A DNA stretch of 64,000 bases from positions 586,954-650,953 of the forward strand of contig NW_008246070.1 of assembly GCF_000281045.1 (NCBI RefSeq), given 5' to 3'. The notes under the pieces are model-generated. The model worked only from the letters and a program-made list of their open reading frames with translations, made no database searches and was not told where the DNA came from. Made by a program: the position numbers and the translations under genes. This document shows, in pieces, positions 32,990 to 43,682 of the stretch; position 1 is the stretch's first letter; the number at the start of each line of letters is the position of its first letter. Source of the stretch: Saprolegnia diclina VS20 (lineage: Eukaryota > Oomycota > Saprolegniomycetes > Saprolegniales > Saprolegniaceae).

Positions 32990-33456
32990 GACCCCTGCAA
33001 AATGAGAAATGAATGAATCCTCAGTGGCTTTTTCGCGTGTAAAGGCGTCAAAGTGTAAAAGCATGGTGTAGAACCAATGTGCACAGTCCCAAGTTCCTTG
33101 CCGCCCTGTCGCTCTGCGCAAGGTTGCAGCTAACAGTTAGCTCGACGTATGAATTTGGCGTGTTGCCACGTCATGAGACAAAGTGAGCATCCCGTTGTAT
33201 TGCCAGGACTGCTCCCGACCTATCGGATGCATTTCGCTGCAACGTAGTGCGTGAGATTATTATAATGCGAGATATAATGTTACCGCGTGCGATGGTGCGC
33301 CTGGCGAGCTTGGCGCGAGCTAGCTCCCTTCAACTTTGATGTGCAACGTGTTTTGTCCTACCGGAAGCTTTGTCTAATCCCGGTAGGAGCGAAAATGGGA
33401 TCATGGGATCCTGGGCCTAGTTGAAGGGTTGCAAGCAATTGATCAAGGTGTTGGCC

Positions 33457-34340
33457 ATGGACGATGCCGGCGGCTGCGAGGTGGCCCGGATCCTCGGCGC
33501 TCGGTACGGCGACACATAATGGCCGCCGTGATATCTAAGCTCATGGGTATAGACACCACTTTGCCGTGCTTGGTCTTGACCGCGTCGAGTTTGCCGACCT
33601 CGCGACCGTCCGGAGGTACGTGGTCGTCGCCAGTGTGCTGCCTCTGACGGGTACATCGCTAGGCAATACAAGCTGCTGGCGCGCGTTGTGCATCCGGACA
33701 AGAGTGCCCATGCGCGTACGTATCAACTGCACATATAGAATGCTCACCGGGTGCCATAGAGGCGGAGGATGCGTTCAAGAAGCTCAGCATCGCGTACGAG
33801 TGCCTCGCCGACGACGCGAGCCAGACGCAATACCTTGCGTCGATCACGTCGTCGAGCAAGAAGCGGCGACGAGGCCAGAGCAACGATCCGCCGGCCAAGC
33901 GACCCGCGCCAACGACGCACATACGGATGCGCACGCCCGACGAGATTTACGCCGCCTTCATGGCCGAGGAAGAGCGACAAGCAGCCGCCGAGTTCCAAAA
34001 GCACGGGTTCGAGCGGGTGTTTATCGCCTCGCCCAAGCACAAGACAAAGCGCGTCGAGACGCCACTGCCGACACCAGAAGACCATCGCCGGGAAGCGCTG
34101 CTCGCGACCGACTTGGAGGCCAAGCGCGGCGGGTGGGCGTCGTTCGCGTCCGGCAAACCGCCGAATACCTCAGAGGCCCCAGCTCCATCAATCGTGGCGC
34201 CTCCACAAGTCGTCACACCGGCCTTCCACTGTCTGCTTTGCCGGCGCAAATTCAAGTCGCGCGACGTCCTGGTGCGGCACGAGGCCGAGTCCGAGCTGCA
34301 TCAAGCAAACCTCGCCAAGCAGGCACAGCGAGCCACATGA
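33457..34340 (+). CDS. J-domain protein with C-terminal C2H2 zinc finger
   Basis: Four exons (33457-33503, 33553-33615, 33663-33715, 33760-34340) give 247 aa. The J domain is spread over the three short first exons and the start of exon 4 (HFAVLGLDRVEF, RQYKLLARVVHPDKSAHA, AEDAFKKLSIAYECL). It has the HPD tripeptide needed to stimulate Hsp70 ATPase. A charged linker rich in Lys/Arg and Pro follows. The last 40 residues form a C2H2 finger (CLLCRRKFKSRDVLVRH). The basic KKRRRG block at about residue 90 may be a nuclear signal. The partner and substrate are unknown. Confidence 0.85.
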
Positions 34341-34543
34341 TTGCACAAGGGCCCTCAACTACACCACTCGATCGCGGTGGTCGTCATAACCTGTGCAGGA
34401 CGAATTGCCTTGCAGAGTATGGCGCGAGTACCAAGTTATATGTATTTTCCAACAACGCCGGTTCCTAAACCAGTAAAATCTCGGTGGCAATCACCCCACT
34501 GCTCTCGTACTCGTTGCGTGTGTGTTACAGGAATCACAAATTG

Positions 34544-34572
34544 CGCTGGCCCAAGCTCTGCTTGGGCCAGCG
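34544..34572. repeat. perfect 13-bp hairpin with 3-nt loop
   Basis: Arms 34544-34556 and 34560-34572 are exact reverse complements with loop TCT. It lies in the presumed leader of the LRR gene. Confidence 0.85.
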
Positions 34573-34748
34573 GTCCTCGATCGAAAAGATTGCTTCAGCA
34601 TGCTACGGCGTCTTTACGACAGAAGCACAGGGTCGTATCGAGAGCTAGGACACGTCGTTCGAGCTACTCTGTGGGGAAACGTCCAAAGCCATGCGGTCGC
34701 ACTCGTGGCACCACGTGCCGCCGGCCTATATTTAGCCGGGTGTTGCGC

Positions 34749-37363
34749 ATGCGCGTGACGGACGAGGCGCTTCTGCGCGGGCGCAGCAAGGCGCCTCTTG
34801 ACCAGCTGCAGGTGCTGCACATCGAGCACTGCAGCGTCCAAGGTCTCGCCAACCTCCAGCACTGCGGCTGCCTCCACTCGCTCTACGCAAACCACAACAA
34901 GCTTGTGGACATAAGCAACCTCGAAGGCCTCCCGCAGCTCTGGCTCGTCGATTTGAGCGCCAACAAGCGGCTCCACGACCTGAGCCCGCTCTCGAGCTGT
35001 CTCGCGCTGGGGTATCTGAATTTGAGCGACGGCAGCTTGAGTTTCAAGGACCTCGTGCCGCTCCATGACGTTCACATTGTCGAGCTGCACTTGCACGGGA
35101 ACGCCAGTCTCATTGGCGACGACGACGAGGCGACGTACCGCATGATCGTCGCCGCCCTCTTGCCCAACGTTATGTCTCTCGACGGCCATTACATCACGGC
35201 GGCCGAGCGCCTTCGCTCGATGGAGCGCTACGACAGGTACGTGCACGTCCTCATGAATGGCGATGTCGATGGCTACGGCACAACGTCGGCGCTCTGGACG
35301 CCGCCCGCTGTGCGCGCGCGCGCCGACAGCCGCGCCACGCGCTTCATGGCGGCGATTGCCAACGAGCCGTCGAGTCTGTCGCTGCGCGAGCCATTTCGCC
35401 TCGTCAGCTTGTTACACCACTACGATGCGATCGCTGTGCTGCACAACGACGGGCTCAGCGTGGCACCTACGCACACCAAGCACACCGAGTGGCCACGAGT
35501 ACCATTGCCAGCGCTGCTCCAGCTGCCACCTCGTGCGACGCTGCACCTTCTGCTGCTCCTCCTTTTGCCGCACGAGTTTTCCACCGTGCCACTGCAAATG
35601 GTTTCGGATGCGCTGACGATCAACCTCCTCGGTCAGGTCGAGAGCAATGTGCTCCGTGCACTGCTTCGCGTCCCGCCATACGTGCGCGTCGCACTCGCCT
35701 TTCACCTCCACAAGCTACAGGCCGCCCAGATACCGCGACTGCCCGACGACGAGCGGCGTCTCTGGGCGACCGTGCCGATGGTGTACACGACGTTCTTGCC
35801 GCCAAAGAGCAAACCGATATCAGATCCAGCATTCCAGCGCCGGTGCTGCTACGTCGTGATTTTGCTGTCACGGTCGCCGTCGTTTCCGGCGCTGTCTGCC
35901 GCCACGTCCGCGGCGTCACCCGAGTACGAGGCGCTCAAACCGCTTCTCGAGGCCGCGCACATGTCCCTCGAGGATTTGTATCCGTCGTCGCAGTCGCTCG
36001 GGCACGCCATGTGGATGGGTGCGTCATCGACTGATCCAAGCGCTCACGTCACAGGCAACGCCGACGAGCTTCCCTGGAACAAGAAGGACGTGCCGCGCAA
36101 GTACGACCGCCCGTGGGAAATGCAGCACAGTGCGAGCGCGCCAGCGCTATCGCCCGCCACCGCACCCGATGGAATCGGCAGTCCTGTCCGCGTGCCCGTC
36201 AAGATTGGCGAGTGGGTCGAAGTCCGGCGCCGGCAGTACGTGCCGATTCTAAGTGTCTCGAACGACACCAAGTACGTTGTCCTGGCGTCGTTCAAAGGCC
36301 AAGACGAGGCCCCGTTTAACGGCAACACGACGTTGCCGGTCGCGCAGCTCCTGAAGGCATCGCACAAGGTCTGGAAAATTCTCGAGCTCACGACCACGTC
36401 CCAGACAAAGCTCGACAAGTCAGTGTGCGGACCTCTGCATCGGGTGTCAAGATCCCACCACAAAAGCGGGCTTCCGCGCGGCGCTGGTGTGCCCAACTTT
36501 GACGTGTCGGACGCTGACGCTGCCGCGGTACTCGAGCGCATCGGCGACCGCGACGCCGTCGGGCTTGTGTCGACCGTCGACGGTTTTGCGCTCAATACGA
36601 CGTGGGATGCCAACTACGTGCTGGCGCCCGCCCACGTCATTGATGTGCAAAACTACTGCATGGCCAAAGTCGACGGCAGCAGCGCGTGGTCGTCGATTGA
36701 AGTCCCGTCCTTTATCGACGCTGCTCAACTCGGCAACCAGCACATTGTGCAGCAGACACGTATGTTGGGTCCCATGCGCCAGCTGCCCGGACTACCTGCA
36801 CGCGCTCCATCGACCCTGAGCAGCAACAACAACAGTCCCGAGCAAGAAGAGACGACCTTGGAAGACGCTGCGGCCTGTAGTACGTCGTCCAAGCCGCTCG
36901 ATGCAATGCTTGCGCTGCAAAAAGACATGGCCGCGCTTCTGGGTCGCACTGTGGCCAGCGACGCAGGAGACTCGGTCTTTCTCACGTCGCTGCAGGAAAT
37001 GCCGAGCGCGCCAACGAGCAACGTATCCTCACCCGCCAAGAAATCAAGCGCGTTGGGCATTTGTCTCTCTCCATTTCGCACAAGTGAGACATTGGAAGTG
37101 GCGGGAGCCGACGAGGCGCAGCCGCTGCGTCGCAAGGCTGGCCACCGCGTCTGGTACCAAGTCCACATCCCGGATGTCGCACCACCATGGTCGTGTGTAG
37201 GCATGCTGTGACGGCCAAGCCGCAGCTCATCGTCGGCTCCGTCCTCGCGTCTCGTCCGCCGTCGCAGAAGCGGCTACGCGCGCCGCTCGCTGCGCTCCCG
37301 AGCTTGAGCGTCCAAGGCGCTACTTCACGCCTTGCGCCCAGCGCCAGTGTCCCGTATTTCTAA
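34749..37363 (+). CDS. large leucine-rich-repeat protein
   Basis: Modelled as 34749-37153 plus 37201-37363, about 855 aa. The start MRVTDEALLRGRSKAPL is chosen because the open frame upstream (to 34341) has non-coding composition. Residues about 15-150 are SDS22-type leucine-rich repeats (LDQLQVLHIEHCSV, LPQLWLVDLSANKRL, CLALGYLNLSDGSL) ending in an LRRcap-like LPNVMSLDGHYITAAER. A helical middle and low-complexity C-terminal regions follow. A 47-nt GTACC...TAG intron gives a 54-codon last exon; without it the frame ends at 37211. SDS22-type LRRs commonly bind phosphatases or axonemal partners, but no specific role is supported. Confidence 0.68.
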
Positions 37364-37580
37364 TATCTTTGGCGTTTTTTGATTGGTTGCTTTTTATGTG
37401 CACTTTGGCCGTTGGCCAATGAGATGCTCCTGTTTTACGCAACGGTCGTTGATTGGCCGCTTTTCTTTGCGTTGCCCAGGTTGAAGTTGGGCGCTGCACA
37501 GACAGGGCAGCCGACCAACAACGCCTTCCTTCGTATCCTCATTATCCTATTTCCGAGACAACCCACCAACGACCATCAAC
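37364..37580 (+). promoter_or_regulatory. CCAAT-box cluster upstream of the small basic protein
   Basis: Three CCAAT-type motifs lie at 37381-37386 (reverse), 37416-37420 (forward) and 37451-37456 (reverse), spaced about 35 bp, 125-200 bp before the ATG at 37581. Multiple spaced CCAAT boxes are typical NF-Y sites. The function is inferred. Confidence 0.4.
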
Positions 37581-38069
37581 ATGGCGGCCACTACGATGAC
37601 GATGACCGTCGACACGAAGATCTGTCTTCACCAGGCCAGCGAAGCCATGGACACGCTGCCCCGCATGCGCTGGAACGAAGACGACCACCGCTTCCACTAC
37701 AACGTCCCGCTCTGCGCGCAGCCCGGCGACGAAGGCTTTGTCATCATGCACGAAGTTGAAAGCTCCAACTGCATCTTGCTCTCGCCTACGGACAAGACCA
37801 AGGTGTTTGAGATGGAGAAGGTCAACGAGATGATCCACGAGGTCGAGCTCGCCGAGCAAGTCCGTGACGCCATCAAGCGTCTCGAGCACAAGCGATCGCA
37901 CAACAAGACGACAAAGGAGCAGTACGAAGAGCGCAAGTCCAAGAAGAGCATCGAGGAAGTCGCGCCGACCAAGCACGTGCACGAACCCAAGTCGCGCGTC
38001 ACGATCAACAAGAACCCCAAGCCCACCCACGTCCGCACGCTCAAGCAGCCGTCGCGCAACACCAAGTAA
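37581..38069 (+). CDS. small lysine-rich protein of unknown function
   Basis: A single-exon 162-aa protein. Residues 20-85 look folded (MRWNEDDHRFHYNVPL, GDEGFVIMHEVESSNCILLSP). Residues 85-115 form an amphipathic helix, and the last 50 residues are basic and disordered. No signal peptide or membrane segment is present. I do not recognise the family. The codon use and CCAAT-rich promoter support a real, possibly well-expressed gene. Confidence 0.7.
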   Translation: MAATTMTMTVDTKICLHQASEAMDTLPRMRWNEDDHRFHYNVPLCAQPGDEGFVIMHEVESSNCILLSPTDKTKVFEMEKVNEMIHEVELAEQVRDAIKRLEHKRSHNKTTKEQYEERKSKKSIEEVAPTKHVHEPKSRVTINKNPKPTHVRTLKQPSRNTK

Positions 38070-38444
38070 ATACCCGCGTTTGTACCATTAAGTAAAATTA
38101 AAAATTGACAATTCAACAACACCACCGACTCCAGAGTGAAACACTGTCATGTCATCGCTTCCTACTAGTAGAGCACCCCAGGTCCAGATTTAACAGCAGC
38201 TGCACGCAAGCCATCGCTATTCACCACAAGAAAAAACACGAGGAACCTGCAAGGGCTAGGTCAACGCAAGCGATCTATGGTGCTTCAAGTGTTGCACAGC
38301 GACAGTAAATACACAAATATTCAAGCAACGAAGAGTTGATTGGGAGCATCACGCATGCAGCAGGTACCTCCCTTCGGCCTTTGGTACCACCAACTGTGCT
38401 CATCCTCGTCTAAAGACCTTGGACCACAAGTTCATTTTTATACA

Positions 38445-39539
38445 TTATGTGCGCTTCCGGAGCTTGGCAAAGCGCTCTGCGAGAATATCGAAGTCAGGCA
38501 CATCTACATCGAGGCGCCTCGTCAACCTACGTGCCACGTTGATGGACTCATACCATTGGTATCGCCGCCGGCCGCTGGCGCCTGCTGCACCGAATTGAGT
38601 GTCACCGAGGGCGGAGGCACCGTCGCCCCCGCGGGAGCCGCGACTGGCAACGTAATTGGTGCGGCGGATGGCACGTTGGGAAAGGCCGACGGCAACTTCC
38701 CGGGGGGTGGCGCCTACAAGGCATGCTGCGTGGTAGAGTTCTACATGCAGGCGAACAGGTACCGTGGCGTACACCGCCGCGTAGTTGGGGCCGGAGACGG
38801 GCGCTTGGCCGACGGTGACGCCTGTGGGCGCCATCATTGGCGCCAGCGGGTCCATGGCGGGCGTCTCGATCGGCACCCAGTTGACATTATGCTGCTTGGC
38901 GATCTCCTTCAGGTAGTTGATGACGAGGAACGAGTTGGGCGGCTATGGAGAGCATTGGCGCATCATACTACGAGCGAAAAAGCACCTGCACGCTGAGCTT
39001 GTGGATCACGCGCTCGTTCACGCAGCCATCGACGTTGCGCAAGGCGGCGGCGGCAAAGTCTTGGCCATACTTCTTGGTCAGCTGGCTCTTGACCTGTAGT
39101 GCGTTGAGGCGACGACTGCATACGCCATCGTGTATATACCTCGTTGAGCTCGGGGATCTCGGTGCGGTTCGCGGCCCAGATCAACGTATTGACAGCTTCG
39201 CGCATGTCGTAGGGGCAAGCGCGCTCGGCCTTGATGAGAGCCGCACGCTCGGCGACGAGCTCGCACAGCAGCTCGAGAATCTCGTAGGCTTCGACAACAA
39301 AGTCTTCGCGGATGAGCCCTTCGACCTAAAGACGACGAATGGGATGCATGACGCGAGCCTATGGCGTGGCGACGACGTACCCGGATGCGGGCCTTCTCTT
39401 CCTTTCCCTCGGCGAGGAGCTTGGCGACCTCCTTGCGCAGCACCTTGGCTGCGTTCGCCTTCTTGTTCTTGATGATGCCGATGCGGCCGACCGCCATCTT
39501 GAGGTTCGGCTTGAGCTTATCGACGTTAAAGCCAAACAT
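38445..39539 (-). CDS. IST1: IST1-like ESCRT-III regulator
   Basis: Six exons (39539-39381, 39325-39140, 39093-38986, 38942-38763, 38713-38554, 38503-38445) give about 283 aa. The N-terminal 190 residues match the IST1 (DUF292) helical domain: MFGFNVDKLKPNLKMAVGRI, KVLRKEVAKLLAEGKEEKARIRVEG, then VVEAYEILELLCELV. A Pro/Ala-rich linker follows, and the C-terminus (VPDFDILAERFAKLRK) looks like a MIT-interacting motif that would bind VPS4. IST1 modulates VPS4 and CHMP1 during endosomal tubule scission and cytokinesis. All five intron junctions hold phase. Confidence 0.92.
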
Positions 39540-39875
39540 GCTCGTCGGGCTGAGGAGCTGTCGGGCTGGCTTTCGAAAATGACGTTCGCTTGGCGTTTGT
39601 ATGGACGGAGCGATTGTCCGATCATCATTCCTCGATACCCATATTGCCCTTGCGAAAATATTGGCATGTCCACCAAGTAGCGCCGCTGAGAACAACTCGT
39701 ACTAGCATGCACAGCAGCAAACACGACCACTCTGCGCGGCAGGGCGACGTCGCACTACCGCCCCAACATGCGCCTACATCTGCACCGCGCTTGAACCGAA
39801 CAGTGTCCTCCTTTCAGTTCTTATACTAAATCTGGCACATGCCGTATTTGAACTTTTTTTTACCGACGGGTGCGG
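39540..39875. other. intergenic, no gene seen
   Basis: A 336-bp divergent promoter region between IST1 and the hAT-derived gene. No repeats or terminal inverted repeats were recognised. Confidence 0.45.
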
Positions 39876-42400
39876 ATGGAGGAGGGCTTGCCAGACCGCC
39901 CGCGGGCGTCGGACGAGATCAACAATCTCAAGGCGCGTCTCCATGCGAGCCTCGTGGGCCCGACGCCAAGCCCATATGTGGTCAAGGCCAACTTGGCGCT
40001 AAAGAAGTCCGAGTGCTGGCAGCGCTTTGGCCACGTGTACCATCGATCGGCGCCCGACGACCTCGTGAAGCTTCACGACACGGCCTTTGTCGCTTGCTAC
40101 GTCTGCCACACGGTCTACTCGTTCAAGAGCAAAAACGGCACGACGACGATCATGGCGCACCGCTGCCCGCACGAGCGCAAGCCCCGACCTATTGAGCCGC
40201 CCCAGCGCAAGATGAAGAACCCAGAACTCGACGCGCTCAAGAAGGAGATTCACCATGCGCTCGTCGCTGGCGACGAAGCGCGCGGGTACACGCTGCAGGA
40301 CAACCCGAACGGTATCAAGTCGGGCTGCTGGAAGAAGTTTGGCCACGTGTTTCTGAACGCGATGCCGCTGCGTGCGTTCGACTCGGGCTTTGTCGCTTGC
40401 CGTGATTGCTACGTCGTGTACCAGTACAAGGTGCGCAACGGCACGTCCACGATGACGACGCACACGTGTGATGACGACGCCTTGGGCCGCGTCCGCGCTT
40501 CGCAGCGCCGACCCGAAGTGGCTTCGCTCATATCCGCCAAGCGCGCCCGAATCGATGCCCTGGACGACGACATTCAAGCCATTCGCGCCAGCCTCGTCCA
40601 AGAGAGCTCTGCGTACGCGCTCTTGCCCCACCCAAACGAGCGCAAGGCGCCGTGCTGGGAGCGATTCGGCTTTGTCTATCGGCACGGCGAGCTCGTGGTT
40701 GACACCGAGCATCTCGGGCGCTATTACGTTGGCTGCTACGCATGCAAGTCGCTCTTCAGCTACGCACCAGGCGGCTCCACGGCCTTGCTTCTCGAGCATT
40801 CGTGCGGACGGCCCTTGGAGTTGCTGCAAGAGACGTTTGCCCATGCGTTTCTCTACAGCTGCTGCGAGAGTGGCCTCGACCTTGACCTTCTTGGCCGCGA
40901 GAGCTTTCAGCATCTGCTACAAGCGACGAGCGAGCTCGGGCGCGCGACGACGACGTCGATCCGGGCGGTCATCCCAGACGTCACGCTCATACGCGCCAAG
41001 ATGCAGTCGCTCGTGGAGATGGCGCGCGCTGTCCTCTCGGCGCGGCTCGCCATGGTCGTTCAAGACGGCGTCACCTTTGGCCTCTCGGTGCGTCCGTTGC
41101 GCGTCACGGTCGACGACACCACATTGATGCTCGTCGCAGTACACTATATTGACGCCGACTTTGGCCTCCACCACCGGGTTCTGGACGTCGTTGCGCTCCA
41201 GGATAGTGCGCTGGCGGTGCACGAGACACTCGCTTCGTACAACCTCAGCCTCTCGGCCCACCCCGATACGATGGTCTGCGCACCGAGCTGCAGTCGCATC
41301 CCGCCGCTTCAGGCCAGCGCCGGGCAACTCGCGTGCCCGATCAATGTGCTCTACGCAGTGCTAACGGACCTCCTCCGCCCCGAGTCTTGGTACGACTGCC
41401 TTCCTGGATGTCGGAGCCAACTGGAGCTAGGCGCGACGATACAACTGAGACCTTTCCCCTGCTACGGGCACTCGTGGACCTGGTGACGCACATGCCGGCG
41501 CCCGGGTACGATGCGCGGCAGTGGACGCTTCCACTCGGCTCCCGCGTCTCGTGGCAGACGATGCAAGCGGCCGCGAGCTTCACGCAGCAGCAGTGGGCCT
41601 CGCGTAGCCTCTGGTACCCGAGCGCGTCGTTTTCGAACGCAGCGCTGTCCATCGTCTCGGCCGTCCACGCGATCGCCTCAGTGTTTGCCAAAGCTGTGGA
41701 GGCCTTGGAAGCGCATGCCACGCCGATGCTTCACACCGTGTGCTACTGGAAGCATGCGCTCACGACGTACTGCGCCGCGCCAGCGCTCGCCACCGACGAA
41801 GGGCTTCGGCTCAAGGTCCTCGACCGTCTTCAAGCATGGTCCATATCATCGCTCCACGTCGCTGCCGCGCTCTTGGACCCGGGCCAGCGGAAGCGGCTGC
41901 CGAAATTCGGCATCGACGCCGACACGATCGCGCTGGCCAAGGACGACCTCCGGACGCGCCTTCTGGTGGCAGCGGCGTGCCCGTCGGTCGTCAGCGCCAG
42001 CGCCAAGCCCGTGCAGTCGACGCCGCCGTCCTTGCTTTCAATGTATGGCGACTCGAGCGACGACGACGACAATGACGCGTGCAGCGTCGAGGACGAGCTG
42101 CGCAAGTACTTTGAGAGTCCGCTGCTGGACGAGACAACACCCGAGCCCAACGTGCTGCAGTGGTGGAAGCTTCAGCGCCGACGCTTCCCAATCTTGGCGC
42201 GCGTCGCCCGCTCCATTCTGTGCCTCCCCACGTCGGCTCAACCGACAGTGTCCTTCGCTTCGAGTCCATCGCGAGACGTGGCCAACCTCGTGTTTCTGAA
42301 GTCCAACCGCGACTTGACCCAAGCGGCAACGACACCGTTGCCGCGTGCGGCGGACGACGAGACGCATTATAACAGCGATGAAGGGCAACCACTCATTTAA
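39876..42400 (+). CDS. hAT transposase-derived protein with three BED-type zinc fingers
   Basis: Two exons (39876-41389, 41431-42400) give about 827 aa. Three spaced CCHC/BED-like fingers occur in residues 40-320 (ACYVCHTVYSF...MAHRC, ACRDCYVVYQY...TTHTC, GCYACKSLFSY...LEHSC). A long helical region follows. The C-terminus is a hAT dimerisation domain (DELRKYFESPLLDE, VLQWWKLQRRRFPILARVARSILCLP). hAT elements move DNA by cut-and-paste. Here the frame is intact, contains a normal 41-nt intron, and ends 34 bp from the next gene, leaving no room for a terminal repeat. A host-domesticated DNA-binding protein is likely. Confidence 0.82.
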
Positions 42401-42434
42401 CAGCCAGCGACTTCTGCCTTTCTTCTTGAGCTGC

Positions 42435-43505
42435 TCAATCGATCTTGCGCGACGCGACGCTGTGGACGAGGCCATCGAGTATTCTGGCGACTGCAAAGAC
42501 ACCGCCTGTAGAGAGGGGTATGACGCATGGAGGGTTGGTCGTCGCAGCGTACCGACGATCGCGCACGTGCTCGTGAGGAACTGGAGGAGCGACGGCTTGG
42601 TCTCAATGTACTCGACCTTGATGGGCGAGAATTCATACGAAAAGACGACGCCAGGAAACGAGAACCGGCCATTCTCATTCGGCTACCGCATCATGAGCAC
42701 AAGGCGCAAGTACACTACGTACATCTGATGCGTGCTCGGTGACCGAGTACTGGTACGTCTGGACCGATGGCCCGTACAGCGGCGTGTACTGCGTCGGTAC
42801 AATTGAAATGCCATACTTGTAGATCTTGACTAGACATCGTGTCAGACGAGGAATGAAGCGACTCGAGACGTACAGTTTTCGACGACAACTTTGTGCACGT
42901 TCTCGAGCGGGTTGATCATCTCGGGGATCGACGGCCCAAAGCGCAGCGAGTGCACAATGTGCGACGAGTTGAAGTCGAGGAACTCGAGAAACGTAAACAT
43001 GTTGAGCGACCCTTCGTGCGCAAAGTTGATGTCGCCCGCGGTCTTTTGCACGTCGACGTAGCCCGTGAAGCGGCAGCCTTCCTCGCTGTTCTCAAGAGGG
43101 TAGGCGATCACGTCGCTCTTGACGATGACCTCGCGGTTGCCCTTGGTGTCGCTCGCGTCCATGGCCACGTCTAAGCAGGCGCGACGTGAGGTGTGCGTGG
43201 TCGAATGCGCACGTACCCGTGCACGGTTCATGCAAAAAGGTAATGTCGACCTCGACGTGCATGATCGTGTCTTGCTACATAGGCCATGAGTGCGTGGCGG
43301 CGGCGAGGCGAAGGCGCACCGGGTCGATGTCGACATACATGCGGTTGACGACCTCGGTCGTCGTGTAGATGCCCAGCTCCGAGAGGAAGAGCAGGAGAAC
43401 GACGACGAGGCTCACGAGGGTGATGATGGCCCCGCTTGTCGTGCGCTCCTGGATGCCTTCGACGCCCTTGGTGTACACGTCGTACTGCCGCAGCCGCTGG
43501 AGCAT
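42435..43505 (-). CDS. ERGIC2/3-type (Erv41/Erv46 family) cargo receptor
   Basis: Six exons (43505-43320, 43274-43217, 43170-42874, 42829-42723, 42682-42553, 42505-42435) give about 282 aa. The N-terminus has the family pattern: a short cytosolic piece (LRQYDVYTKGVEGIQERT), TM1 (AIITLVSLVVVLLLFLSEL) and YTTTEVVNRMYVD. The luminal beta-rich domain includes GCRFTGYVDVQKTAGDINF and NSSHIVHSLRFG. A second TM (LLQFLTSTCAIVGGVFAVA) is near the C-terminus. Erv41/46-type complexes cycle between ER and Golgi and retrieve luminal proteins. The short luminal domain fits the Erv41/ERGIC2 branch better than ERGIC3. Confidence 0.9.
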
Positions 43506-43682
43506 CCTGCTACGTGGCTTGGCGTGACTTGCAAACTCAATGTCCGAAAAGCCTGGTTGAGTGATTTTATTCAAAACTCAAATCTTCAAGAGCATTTGCA
43601 TTAATTAAATGTGACGACATGCCTAATTAGGACATGTACGAATCGGAAGCACACAACGGCAAATTCAAACGCCAACAGAGCC

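Larger units (their letters stand above)
32455..33456. other. gene-free region with repeats
   Basis: This stretch holds the CTCCTAAA array and the tandem GC-rich unit listed separately, then AT-rich unique sequence. No exon is supported until the J-domain gene. Confidence 0.55.

Noticed and set aside
34341..34748. The open frame extending the LRR protein 136 residues upstream
   Set aside because: The sequence is Arg/Ser-rich and unlike coding DNA, and it contains the perfect hairpin. The LRR-like pattern begins after the ATG at 34749.
39876..42400. An active hAT transposon
   Set aside because: No terminal inverted repeats or 8-bp target duplications were found, a neighbouring gene starts 34 bp away, and the gene has a host-type intron.
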